The notes under the pieces: model-generated
What the model was told of the DNA's origin: nothing
What the model saw: the letters and a program-made list of their open reading frames with translations, nothing else
Databases searched by the model: none
Part shown: piece after piece, positions 54,437 to 64,000 of the stretch
Layout: each line of letters starts with the position of its first letter
How positions within the stretch are numbered: position 1 is the first letter of the stretch
Assembly (NCBI GenBank): GCA_946902875.1
Contig: OX336355.1
Coordinates: forward strand, 9,321,347 to 9,385,346
Reading direction: 5' to 3'
Source: Nematopogon swammerdamellus
Lineage: Eukaryota > Arthropoda > Insecta > Lepidoptera > Adelidae
Length of the DNA: 64,000 bases
Made by a program: the position numbers and the translations under genes

Positions 54437-54949
54437 TTTTTTTACTATACTCTGATTTACCTTAATTTAGTCTTTGCTATGAAAAAAAATACATAAAAAA
54501 ATAATTTTGCTACAAACAGCAGTGTGTTATACCTTATTTTAATCGCCATTAAATAGGCAAATTATTTTCATACGGGGTCATGTTTTAGTAGTACATTTTT
54601 TTTTCACAGTAAGGTTCTAAAGATAGAAATAATTTTTCATAACACTTAAATAATATTGAATAAAATTCCATTATTCATAAATCATGATATTCACTATTAT
54701 AAAAACATTTTTGTAGTGATGATACATCCTCTAGAACCAATTAATGACCATTAATTTTTTCATTTTTTTATTGACTTTTTTTTTTAATTGCCTTATTATT
54801 ACGAATTATGGAATTTTATTAAAAAAAGACTAAAATAGTCAAAACTTTTAAGGAGTTCAAGATAGGACCCTGTCATGGAGGGATTTTTTACTGCAAATAA
54901 CCCCCTCTACCTCCCTGTTTCGTTTGGTCCACGATTTTTGGACCACCCG
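54437..54949. repeat. Right terminal inverted repeat
   Basis: Complement of 52345-52858. It is one base shorter at the tip (CGGG against CAGGG). Confidence 0.85.
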
Positions 54950-54974
54950 TATATTATATATATATATATATATA
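54950..54974. repeat. (TA)n microsatellite
   Basis: TA run immediately next to the transposon, so the target was probably a TA-rich stretch (TATATATA also lies at its left). Confidence 0.85.
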
Positions 54975-57562
54975 CTAATAATAAATCTGTAAGGGGTGGT
55001 CATGGAGTAAGTTACTTTGTTTTAGGAAATATTGAGTTTGTAGCCTCTATGTATGATACTAAAGCTAAATTGACGATTTTTAGAAATCTTTTCTGTATGT
55101 ATGTATGTATGTTCCGCCATAACTCTTAAACCGATCATCCGAATTCGATGAAACTTTGTACAAGCACATTTATCTATATGGGACACAGGATAGGCTACAT
55201 AAAATTCAGTTCCGGTTACGCTAAGATGTGGCTCCCATACAAACCGATATGTTCAATCCGCGCGCCTTAGTACTATACATACATAGGTATTTACCGAGCG
55301 AGCGGCAGTTGGCGGCGCGGCATCGCGGCGGTGGCGGCGCGGGGGAGGCGCGGGGGAGGCGCGGCCTATAAACTCAACAGCGAACCGAGCAGCCGCACTA
55401 TTATTCCTCTTTCACGCAAAAACTACTGAACAGATTTTGATGAGCCTTTACAGTACTATAGCTTATACATCAAAAAGGCTATAATTTATAAAGACATGCC
55501 CAAATATCGATAAATGTCAAGTAAGTCGGAAAAAATCCTGCCTTCTGAGAGCTATCTCGGCGTGCGCTGCATAAACCGTTAGAGTTACACGAAGATATTT
55601 TATGGTGAGGTTGTTTCTCCAAAATAGTTCTAAAAAAAGTCCGCGACAGCATATGTCTACCTTTTATGTGGAAGCCACTATAGCCAAAATAGTGAACCAA
55701 AAACACATTTAAATTGGATACTGTATTTAAAATGCACATTTTATAGTTTTGAATTAATTCTTATCAAAATACATACTTTTATCGCTTCTGGTATTTAAAG
55801 TAGATAAACTTTGGCTGTTACACTAAGTAATTTGGACAAATAGTGTAAAAGTTACGACGATGGGAATGTCTTTAGAGAAGCGCTGCGCTTCTCTCAGCGG
55901 GGTCAGCGGGGCGAGGCGAATATGTTTGTATGAATTTCCTCCATAAAATTTAAACCGATCATCTAAATTCGATTAAAATTACTACACGCACATTTAGCTA
56001 TACGAGACACAGGATAGGCTAAATAAAATTCAGTTCCTGTTATTCTAATATGTGGAGTATTTTACTTAGTTAGGTAGGTATCTAAAGTATTTGATTTATT
56101 TTAATTGAATTTTCTTATTTTAATATCGACAGCTTTTTCCCGCGGATTCGCTCGCGTGAAATTCGTATTTCAAAAGAAGAAACTAAGTAACTTAGGCCGG
56201 GACCGGAGGGCGAACTGGATTCAGATAAAAACAATAAACATTCTCAAAGAAAGTAAGTTACATACTAAAGGCGAGGCCGAAGGCCGAGCTGCGTTCAGGA
56301 AGAGGTTAAACCTTTTCGAAGAAAATAAGCAACAAATGGCGAGGCCGAAGGCCGAGCTGCGTTCAGGAAGACCTTCAACCTTCTCGAACAAGTTCTCGAA
56401 GAAAGTAAGTTACTGAGGGCGAGGCCTAAGGTCAAACTGCGTTCAGGAAGACTATAATCCTTCTCGAAGAAAGTAAGTAACTAAGGGCGTGGCCGAAGAC
56501 CAAGCTGTATTCTGGAAGACACTAAACCTTCTCGATGACAGTAAGTAACTATGGGCGATAGTTACTTACTTTCTTCAAGACGGTTTATAGTCTTCCTGAA
56601 CGAAGCTCGGCCTTCGGCCTCGCCCTCAATTACTTAAGTTCTTCGAGAAGGTTCATGGTCTTCCTGAAAGCAGCTCGGCCTTCGGCCTCGGCCTTAGTTA
56701 CTTACTTTCTTCGAGAAGGTTTATGGTCTTCCTGAACGCAGCTCGGCCTTCGGCCTTGGCGACGATTACTTAATTTATTCGAGAAGGTTTATAGTCTTCC
56801 TGAACGCAGCTCGGCCTTCGGCCTCGCCCTTAGTTACTTACTTTCTTCGAGAAGGTTTATGGTTTTCCTGAACGCAGCTCGGCCTTCGGCCTCGCCCTTT
56901 GTTACTTACTTCTTCGAAAAGGTTATAGTCTTCTTGAACGCAGCTCGGCCTTCGGCCTCGCCCTCAGTGACTTACTTTCTTCAAGAAGGTTAATCTTCTT
57001 CCTGAACGCAGCTCGGCCTTCGGCCTCGCCCTCAATTACTTAATTTCCTCGAGAAGGTTTATAGTCTTCCTGAACGCAGCTCGGCCTTTGGCCTCGCCCT
57101 TAGTTACTTACTTTCTTCGAGAAGGTTTATGGTCTTCCTGAACGCAGCTCGGCCTTCGGCCTCGCCCTCTGTTACTTACTTCTTCGAAAAGGTTTTCGTC
57201 TTCCTGAACGCAACTCGGCCTTCGGCCTCGCCCTCAGTGACTTACTTTCTTCAAGAAGGTTTATAGTCTTGCTGTACGCAGCTCGGCCTTCGGCCTCGCC
57301 CTCAATTACTTACGTTCTTTGAGTGGGTTTATCGTCTTCCTGAACGCAGCTCGGCCTTCGGCCTCGCCCTTAGTTACTTACTTTCTTCGAGAAGGTTTAT
57401 TGTCTTCCAGAATGCAGCTCAGCCTGAAGCCTCGCCGTTAGTTACTTACTTTAGTTGAGAAGGTTTATCGTTTACCTTACTTAACGCAGATCGGCCTTAG
57501 TTACTTACGTGCTTTCTTTGAAATACGAATTTCACGCGAGCGAAGCCGCGGGCAAAAGCTAG
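54975..57562 (+). mobile_element. Helitron-like composite carrying a minisatellite
   Basis: The right end ACGCGAGCGAAGCCGCGGGC and AAAAGCTAG followed by T has the hairpin-CTAG signature. An inverted copy of this terminus lies at about 56130-56160. The left part (TACTAATAATAAATCTGTAA) recalls the 5' end of lepidopteran Helitron-like elements. A block at 55098-55230 (CCGATCATCCGAATTCGATG, GGGACACAGGATAGGCTA) is repeated at 55940-56060. No Rep/helicase frame. Confidence 0.55.
56190..57500. repeat. Inverted 68-bp minisatellite array
   Basis: About 4-5 units read GGCCGAAGGCCGAGCTGCG on the + strand (GAGCT near 56286, 56354, 56431, 56500). The array then flips at about 56555 and about 14 units read GCTCGGCCTTCGGCCTCGCC (starts 56605, 56673, 56741, 56809, 56877, 56943, 57011, 57079, 57147, 57213, 57281, 57349, 57417, ~57488). 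Spacing is 68 bp, occasionally 66. Confidence 0.9.
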
Positions 57563-57734
57563 TGTAATATAAAGTAATGTAATGTTATGTATTGTAGAGT
57601 AGTGTAATATTGTGGTGCGTGTGATGCAGCAGTCATGTACCTATCAGGCAGAATGTTAAGAACATACTATTGAATACTAGGTACCAATTTCCCAGCAGCA
57701 ACTTGATATTACACACCCTCCCCCCTCCAGCCCC

Positions 57735-57895
57735 GGTACAGTACCGGCGTTACTCACTCGCCGATGTGAGTATGAAAAACGATCTCACTCAACCAATCAG
57801 AAGGTGTTCGCTGAGGCATCCGGCCCGTCTATTGGTTGAAATATGCGAATATTTGTGTGAGTTAGCGAGTGAGTTAACGCCCGCGCCGGTAGACC
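57735..57895. mobile_element. Small foldback, imperfect
   Basis: TACCGGCGTTACTCACTCGC at the left and the complement of TACCGGCGCGGGCGTTAACTC at the right; the centre contains CCAATCAG and TATTGG. Confidence 0.45.
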
Positions 57896-58134
57896 CCCGT
57901 GGTCTACCTTACAAAAATGTTTGCCACTACCTATACAAACCAAACACTAAATCACCATGTCTAATTACTCCTTTACTCATCCATCAATCATCAGTGTCAT
58001 ACAAAAACGGCACACTGCACAAATTAATGAAAGATGCAATAATTAATGAAAAAATGACAAAGTGACATAGGTAGGGAACTAATATTTTCTTTGTTTGTTT
58101 TTTTTTTATGTGAATAAATAAAGAATATATATAT

Positions 58135-58290
58135 TTCCCGCCAAGTACAGTTTCGGGTCCTTCAAGAGGGGCGTGAAAGGGCACCTGTCAGGCCGGCATG
58201 GCATTTGCAACTCCCGCATACGACCGAATGTCCATGGGCGTCGTTAGACTCCTTATGGGTGGCTCGACGCCATATGTCGCGCTTTTAATA
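58135..58290 (-). repeat. Rep-J, antisense
   Basis: CCCGCCAAGTACAGTTTCGG to CCATATGTCGCGCTTTTAATA. Confidence 0.65.
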
Positions 58291-58499
58291 CAAAATATAT
58301 ATTTATCTATTTTATTTACCCACCACGTTGCGTGCGATCCGCACGATGCGACATGTGGCCGCTTGCCCTTATTAACCATTCTGTCACATTGTTGTGTCGT
58401 GAAGGTCGACACAAACTATCCATCTTACATTCTCTGTTCCGGGCAAAGATATATTATGTACTAGCGTACTAGATAAATCACTCGGCCAACTAACATGTT

Positions 58500-59060
58500 C
58501 CATCGAGTTGCGGTTCGCGATCCTCAAGTCTCTTAGTCGAGCGCGAGAGGCGGCAGCGCGCAGTCGTCGCCTGCCTGCTGCGATCGCGCCTCGCTTACTT
58601 TGAACTAATACATTTACACATCTTCGTCGATGCGAAGGTGCGATAGCGAATCTGGAGATAAAGTATTAGAATGAAAAGACAATATGCACACCGACGCACG
58701 AGTGCGATCGTTCTCCCTACCCCTTGCCTTTCTCCCGCACGCTTCCCGCCCCGCGCACGCTCCCCTCTTCCCCTCGACTCTACGCTCCGTCTCCCTGCTA
58801 CCTTACCCCATACCTCAGCCGCTGGAACACCGCTTCTCCGTATATTTCTTCGGAGCGATAACTCTATATAATATTTCCTCAAAGGTTCCGGGGGTAGTTT
58901 GTACGGTCCGCCTGTAACTGTTAGCTAGACTATGTTGTTGGTACCGGGGACACAATCAATGGCGGAGCGGGTCAGCGGAGACCTAATGGCCGGCGGTGAC
59001 GTCACATTAGTTAATGAACGGGTCAGGGAGCATGTGACGTGTGCTCCCATTTGCAGCCAT
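58500..59060. promoter_or_regulatory. GC/CpG-rich unique block with CRE-like site
   Basis: CGAGCGCGAGAGGCGGCAGCG, a pyrimidine-rich CTCCCGCACGCTTCCCGCCC tract, and a TGACGTCA-type palindrome near 58996. No supported exon; open frames on both strands follow composition. Possible promoter or first exon of an unseen gene. Confidence 0.3.
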
Positions 59061-59117
59061 CGTGACTTTTGCACCCTTGTAAGTTAGAATGAATGTTGCT
59101 CTTAAGTACTGAAGAAA

Positions 59118-59485
59118 GAAAAACCGGCCAAGTGCGAGTCGAACTCGCGCACCGAAGTTTCCGTATCGCCATGTCATGGTCAGCGCCACTCACGCCATCT
59201 ATGGCGTGTTTTATGAAATGCTTCATATTTAAAATTCATTATTAGTTCAAATTCTTCATACTGTTTTCGGTAGATGGCGCGCATACACTTTTTAGTTTCT
59301 TATATGGGGACCCTGTGATTTTTTTTTTACTTTTTCTTATTTTTATTATTTGTTGTTATTTCGGCCACAATAACACACATTCTGTGAAAATTTCAATGGG
59401 ATACCTATTACTCTCTGACATACAGACAGACGGCGTAGGTTTAGTAATAAGGTCCCGTACGATGGATACGGAACCCTAAAAATTT
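59118..59485 (+). repeat. Rep-D, sense
   Basis: AAAACCGGCCAAGTGCGAGT to TGGATACGGAACCCTAAAAA, close to the copy at 20932 (shared GCCATGTCATGGTCAGCGC). Confidence 0.75.
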
Positions 59486-59889
59486 AAACTTCAATATTTT
59501 TCCTAAATATCTTATTTATTAGTAAAAAAGTTTATATGAAAGGACATTTATTAAATTTACCTAATAACTATAATAAACCTAACTTAATTTAATCCTTGCA
59601 CTAATTGCAAATTGGAACAGTGTGTTAGCCACAAATTGCCTTTCTGCATGAGTGGCATGAGGACTTAGTCATTATGTGCTTCTGGCAGGGGCAAAATGCA
59701 CAAAATTTACTTAGTATTACTCTATATTTTACACAAAAAGTAAATAAATAATAAAAATTACACACAAAAACACACACCTTCACCCAATTTTCACACGTAA
59801 TCCTAATCTCTAAGCATTAGTCTGAGAGGCTAATATTTCGCGTAATCTCCGGGAGTAAAAATCGTGAGGCCGTACTGCGGCCGTCGCAG

Positions 59890-60110
59890 TATGCGCAAGG
59901 GTCTTCCAGCGAGTGTATTTCCTGAATCCTTTAACCTGGGTGTCTTCAAGCGTCGTATTAACGGGCTAGACAGACTAGCAACAGTCCGCAAATCTGCTGG
60001 CATGGCACCTAACTGAGCGTGGTTTCGCGAGGAGAGGTGATTTTGGCTCTGTCAACTGCACCATAGGTCCCTCGGCAGAGCCAACCAATGCTGGTTTACA
60101 AAAAAAAAAA
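59890..60110 (+). pseudogene. LINE-M C-terminal fragment
   Basis: GTATTTCCTGAATCCTTTAA (VFPESFN), GTCTTCAAGCGTCGTATTAA (VFKRRIN), a stop, then the family 3' UTR ending GGTTTACAAAAAAAAAA. Confidence 0.75.
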
Positions 60111-60292
60111 GGGGTCACTGGTTAACTCAATTATGAAGGTACCTACCTACTGGGCGGGGCGGGGAAGGACGGGGGGGGGGAACATACTTAGACAGCGAAT
60201 AGGTCGGGGGCATATAGTCTGTGAGACTAATGTTTAGTGATCTAGGGTTAATGAAGAAAATCGCCGTGGAAGAAGTTGTTGAGGTAAGTGCC

Positions 60293-60618
60293 GTGTGGGG
60301 CCGGTAGTTAAAAAATAATAGCCCCACTGTAAATCTCCCCGTACATGTCGTAAAAGCCGACTACGTGGCACAAGATGCCGTGGTAAAGGGCGACAGGATA
60401 GCCACCTCTCGCCTTGGCAGGGTCCTCAACCGAATCGTGCAGCAGGTACCTAACTATTGCTGCTCGAAGATAATTATATTGTCCGAATACTTTGCGACAC
60501 GTGGTGGTCGGTGTTGTGCTGTAATTTAAATGAGTTATTGTAGCACAAAACTGATTACTCTGCTTAACCCGATTGTCGGGATACAGTACAGCGTCTGCTA
60601 TGTACGAGTATGTATGTA
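60293..60618 (+). repeat. Rep-B, full sense copy
   Basis: GTGTGGGGCCGGTAGTTAAA to GTCGGGATACAG and a (TATG)n tail at 60608. The only near-complete sense copy in the window. Confidence 0.8.
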
Positions 60619-60619
60619 T

Positions 60620-61138
60620 GTATGCAGGCTAGGATCCCGGGTGTGCAAAAATGAATTTCGGAATTTTCGTGTGAAGTTGTCACTCCAGTTAGGGAAATCG
60701 CCATTATAAATACACTAAGCTTATAACCTGTCCCAAAATATGTTATGTTTTCTTATTGAAAGTGGGTTCGAATTTACTCGTTATAAACACACAGGCAGAC
60801 GTAATATTTTACAATAGTAGAGAAGAAAAGTATTCGTATTTTTCGAAATCATAGAGGTTTTATGCGCCAGGCCAGGGCAGGGTCGTCAAAACCAACCAAC
60901 ATCGGAAACAGACCATTTAATGGCGATTACTTATCTGGAAATGAGTCCTGGAAAAATATTTCTGACAAAGGCTCTATACACCTGATTTTATTTTAACTTT
61001 TACTTTAGATTGTATGTGGTCAGACTTATCAAGTTTAAACTATAGTTATTCTAGCGCTCGAACTTGTAGTTTAACTCTGTAAGCGGTGTCTATTATGTGG
61101 TTAGTTACAACGTTTTGTAACCAAATATGTTTTAAAAA
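60620..61138. other. Stretch without recognised gene
   Basis: AT-rich; nothing recognised. Confidence 0.4.
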
Positions 61139-61139
61139 A

Positions 61140-61258
61140 CCAGCGAAGTTTCTTGCCCGCTCTTCTTTGTGGGTATAATCGAACCGGATTGTAAAAACAA
61201 AATTGGACAAGTTCAAGCGTAGTGTACTACCATACGAATGATGAATAAAGAATAAAAC
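61140..61258 (+). repeat. Rep-C 3' end
   Basis: GCGAAGTTTCTTGCCCGCTC, TATAATCGAACCGGATTG and GATGAATAAAGAATAAA. Confidence 0.65.
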
Positions 61259-61829
61259 TGAGTTTTTTTAAGCTTAATAAACTAGGAATCCTGTGGTCCT
61301 AAACAAATTTGGTCGACCTGGGACACCTTGCCTTTTGGAGCACCTGGAAAGCCTGGAAATATCTGTCTTAAAATTCGGCCTCCTAGTCGGCCGTTGCAGT
61401 AGTACGTAGTACGGTTGAATTATATTTATCCCTCTCCCTAATATGTTTCCTGGGTCGCTGGAATTAGCGTACTAATGAGAAAGGGTAATTTAAGCTTATA
61501 ACTTAGGTAGGGTGTTATGTGGACTACGCCACCTAAACAACCCCTAAAGTGTTAAATGTTTTTTGAAAATGTATCTTAAATCTTACGGAAGCTTTTCCCC
61601 TTCTGGAACTTTTAAATCCTCTGAGAGTGATTTGACAGAGAAACCGCTTCTTTTTAAAAAGAAATTAGGATTCTGTAAAAGGTTTTTTATGTCGTCCACA
61701 GAACGTTTATAATGTGAAAAATCTAAGAGTAATGAAATTAAATTTAATTAAATTAAATTAAAAATCTACTTTATTGCACAAAAAAAGTGACAACAGGCGG
61801 ACTTAGAAGTACAGTTATCATATCACTAT

Positions 61830-62050
61830 CAGTGGTGCGGTCGGTCGACTGTCGGTTGTGACCGCACTGAATGAAAGGTCGGTTGAAAGGGTAAATAGTT
61901 CGTGTTTTCCGTTCAGTTCAGTGTAACCGGCACGACCGAAGGGAAGCACTGACATGGCACCTAGTTCATCAAGGTGTTATGGCCTGACATCGCGGATGTA
62001 GTAGGTGATGTCCGATGAACCGTGTCAGTTTTCATATAAAAACAAAACAA
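61830..62050 (+). repeat. SINE-S with internal deletion
   Basis: A head scrap GTGGTGCGGTCGGTCGACTG joins directly to CCGCACTGAATGAAAGGTCG, so the 5S-like block, B box and central domain are deleted. The tail is complete to an A/C-rich end. Confidence 0.75.
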
Positions 62051-62636
62051 AACAAAGTTATATCTGACCACCGCCGAATAAACTGTCTTCAATCAAAACC
62101 TTAGAATGAAACAAACTTTCCTCCTCCAATGCTGAAACCTTTTCAATCCCGATGCCGTCTCGCAGCAAGTTTCAGTCAGCGTTACTTTGATATTCCACAA
62201 GTCAAGTCAAACATCTGAACGCGAAGTTATCAATCAAAAGTTGCAAAGAGTTTTGCCGAGAAGCGCGCTTCCAGCAAACTTGTGATGTTTGTCTTCGGGG
62301 GAACAAAAGTTATGGCGAACAAAAAATAAACACCTACAGTCTGCTCGAAAAGTAATTTATACACGTGGACCTGCTTAAAATATGTTTTTATGAACATACA
62401 ACAAACATTTATGTAGCAGTTTTTTTACCAACCATACACTTGAGGGAAGGTAAGTTTCCATACACGTAAACACCTACCTTCCCTCGAGCAAACACATACC
62501 CCTCATACAAACTGTCTGCTTCTCTTTAAAATAGTTTTTATAATTTCAATACTTCGGTGTTAGTGGAAAATACTCCAGGTTGCCCAATTTACAGACGACA
62601 AACCCACACAAAGAGACAAAATTCCAAAATGCTGTA

Positions 62637-62894
62637 TAGAGCGTTCCAACTAAAAGTTCCCTTCGCCGTTATGTTGGCTCCACTGTCAGTGTCACTGTCA
62701 GTGCTTAAATTCGTGCTGCCAGATTGTGAAGATTATATTACCTAATAATGTAATCGGTATTTACCGTACAAACAATACGGTAAATACTGATTACGGTTAA
62801 ATCTGTACACATAGCAACCCTCAACGCTGTTTTGACAGATAGACAGTGGAGCCAACATAACGGCGAAGGGAACTTTTAGTTGGAACGCTGTCTA
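62637..62894. mobile_element. 258-bp foldback with TA flanks
   Basis: Inverted repeats of about 50 bp: TAGAGCGTTCCAACTAAAAG at the left and, antisense, TAGACAGCGTTCCAACTAAA at the right, continuing through CCCTTCGCCGTTATGTTGGC. TA flanks both ends (62635-62636, 62895-62896). A second hairpin (TCGGTATTTACCGTA ... TACGGTAAATACTGA) sits near the centre at about 62753-62793. Confidence 0.8.
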
Positions 62895-62899
62895 TAAAA

Positions 62900-63830
62900 A
62901 TGTTTGATACTTACATGTGACAATATAATTGTGACGCAAATTCGACTGATGTATGCGGACGTTTTGAGCTGACTGTACAAAGACCGCTTGGGAAGCTGGT
63001 GAAAATTTTGATAATGTTTCGCTGTTGAAAGTAGCGCAATTTGGAAGTTAGCCAAACTGTTTTTAACACCTAATCAATACGAAATGGCAACCGCGCGCGC
63101 GGTTGCCATAAGGGACGTCATATGTTACGGCATTTAAGGTGATAGAAACATTATGTAATTTTTGGCCCATTTAGGCCTTACTGAATGCAAGGGGTTAAGA
63201 CGGAAAAAAGTTAACTAATAGGTACCTTTAATTAAAAATCAACTAGGTTTTTATTTGCGAAAGCTAATGGATAATATTTATTAAAATTGCTTGGATATTT
63301 TTGGCAAACCCTTTCTTCAAAGATACTAAATCTAATATTTTCTGCTTACATACATTTTAGGAACGACTTTCCTAGTTTCTTACTTAGATTTTTTTGTAAT
63401 TTTTTTTTATGATTTTCTTTTTGAACATTTAACTATACAATTATTATGAATGTTACTAAATAAATTTATATATTTTTTATGTTTCTAATTCTTGCTTTGC
63501 CTTGCTCACCAGCCATTTTTTCTTCAGTAGGTACTCTCTTGAAAATGTTACATAAATTACGGCGGCATTGCACAACCTTTCTCATTCTCACATTATTTCC
63601 GAGAGAGTGAGAGAGCAAAGGCAACATGAACACCTTAGCAGGCATAATATAAACGCAATAAGATACGCCAGTGGTCTGGACGTTTATTTCACACTACCTA
63701 GCTTCTCCTAAGCTCCGCCCGCCCGCATCATTGAAGAATTTGAGCGAATTTCTGAACTACGAGTACAATTTACAGTTAAATGTAATAACTATAATAATAT
63801 ACCCTACGGAGTACTTTTTATAGATGTTTT
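62900..63830. other. Stretch without recognised gene
   Basis: AT-rich with a short GCGCGCGC palindrome near 63090 and a GAGAGAGTGAGAGAG run near 63600. No exon seen. Confidence 0.4.
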
Positions 63831-63834
63831 TTTT

Positions 63835-64000
63835 ATGTAATCCGATATGGGTGGCTGAGTCAGAGGGGCCAAAGCACATGCTCTGACTAGCCAATATCAC
63901 CTCCGAGAAGGTAGGTGCCATACCGGAGCCTTCCCTTTGGATTGCTGGCTATACTGGATTAGAGGAGAACACAGCCGAGGCTGCTATGCGGACATCTTAT
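63835..64000 (-). repeat. SINE-A tail, cut by window end
   Basis: Antisense: TAATCCGATATGGGTGGCTG to GGCTGCTATGCGGACATCTT; collinear with 24943 onward. Confidence 0.8.

Larger units (their letters stand above)
52345..54949 (-). mobile_element. DD41D Tc1/mariner-type transposon with long TIRs
   Basis: A 2.6-kb element flanked by TA (52343-52344 and 54950-54951). The ends are CAGGGTGGTCCAAAAATCGT at the left and CGGGTGGTCCAAAAATCGTG (antisense) at the right. The inverted repeat continues inward for about 510 bp (to about 52858 and from about 54437) with few differences. A single intact transposase gene lies antisense between them. The intact frame and highly similar TIRs suggest recent activity. 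Confidence 0.93.

Noticed and set aside
56605..57500. Regularly spaced repeats resembling a CRISPR array
   Set aside because: The whole 68-bp unit is repeated with no unique spacers, the array inverts, and the genome is eukaryotic.
57670..58065. 131-codon + frame
   Set aside because: It crosses a foldback element and low-bias sequence; no motif and no splice or codon-bias support.
58595..58917. Overlapping open frames on both strands
   Set aside because: All follow a CT-rich, CpG-rich tract; frames on both strands are open together, as expected from composition.

Overview
The window looks like lepidopteran (moth or butterfly) nuclear DNA. It is AT-rich and intron-rich, and it is packed with repeats of kinds common in Lepidoptera: many tRNA-like SINEs, 5'-truncated LINE tails ending in short tandem repeats, Helitron-like units ending in CTAG after a GC hairpin, and TA-target-site foldback elements. 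Family labels below (SINE-S, SINE-A, Rep-B and so on) are mine, assigned by comparing copies inside this window; no database was searched.

Host genes. Five exons on the + strand (27942-28192, 29031-29242, 44689-44864, 45169-45275, 47243-47430) join with consistent splice phases into one open frame of 311 codons plus one base. It encodes a basic, Ser/Lys-rich N-terminus followed by an EF-hand-like C-terminal part resembling invertebrate sarcoplasmic calcium-binding proteins. The frame is still open at 47430, so the gene continues in an exon I could not find, probably to the right. A CpG-rich block with CRE-like and ETS-like sites near 5.3-5.6 kb could be a promoter. A second gene candidate is a short THAP-type zinc-finger first exon (50788-50867) behind a GC-rich leader.

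Mobile elements by region. 0-8 kb: SINE, Rep-B and LINE scraps and a 580-bp TIR element. 8.4-10 kb: a 5'-truncated LINE with an uninterrupted reverse-transcriptase frame and a 10-bp target-site duplication. 11.7-15.3 kb: Helitron-like copies flanking a TIR element that carries a dispersed array of its own inner TIR motif and hosts a nested RNase H-bearing LINE with a 12-bp duplication. 15.7-27.8 kb: SINEs, Rep-D, Rep-B, foldbacks. 28-47 kb: introns of the EF-hand gene filled with the same families, including a SINE that runs into the acceptor of exon 3. 50.3 kb: a hAT/P-like 298-bp foldback with a perfect 8-bp duplication. 52.3-54.9 kb: a complete DD41D Tc1/mariner-type transposon with about 0.5-kb TIRs. 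55-57.6 kb: Helitron-like sequence enclosing an inverted 68-bp minisatellite. 57.6-64 kb: further SINE, LINE and foldback copies.

The most notable pattern is modular SINEs. Two SINEs with different pol III heads, plus a third Rep-B-headed form, share one central domain. The S head is itself a composite of a tRNA-like A box, a 5S rRNA-like segment and a tRNA-like B box.
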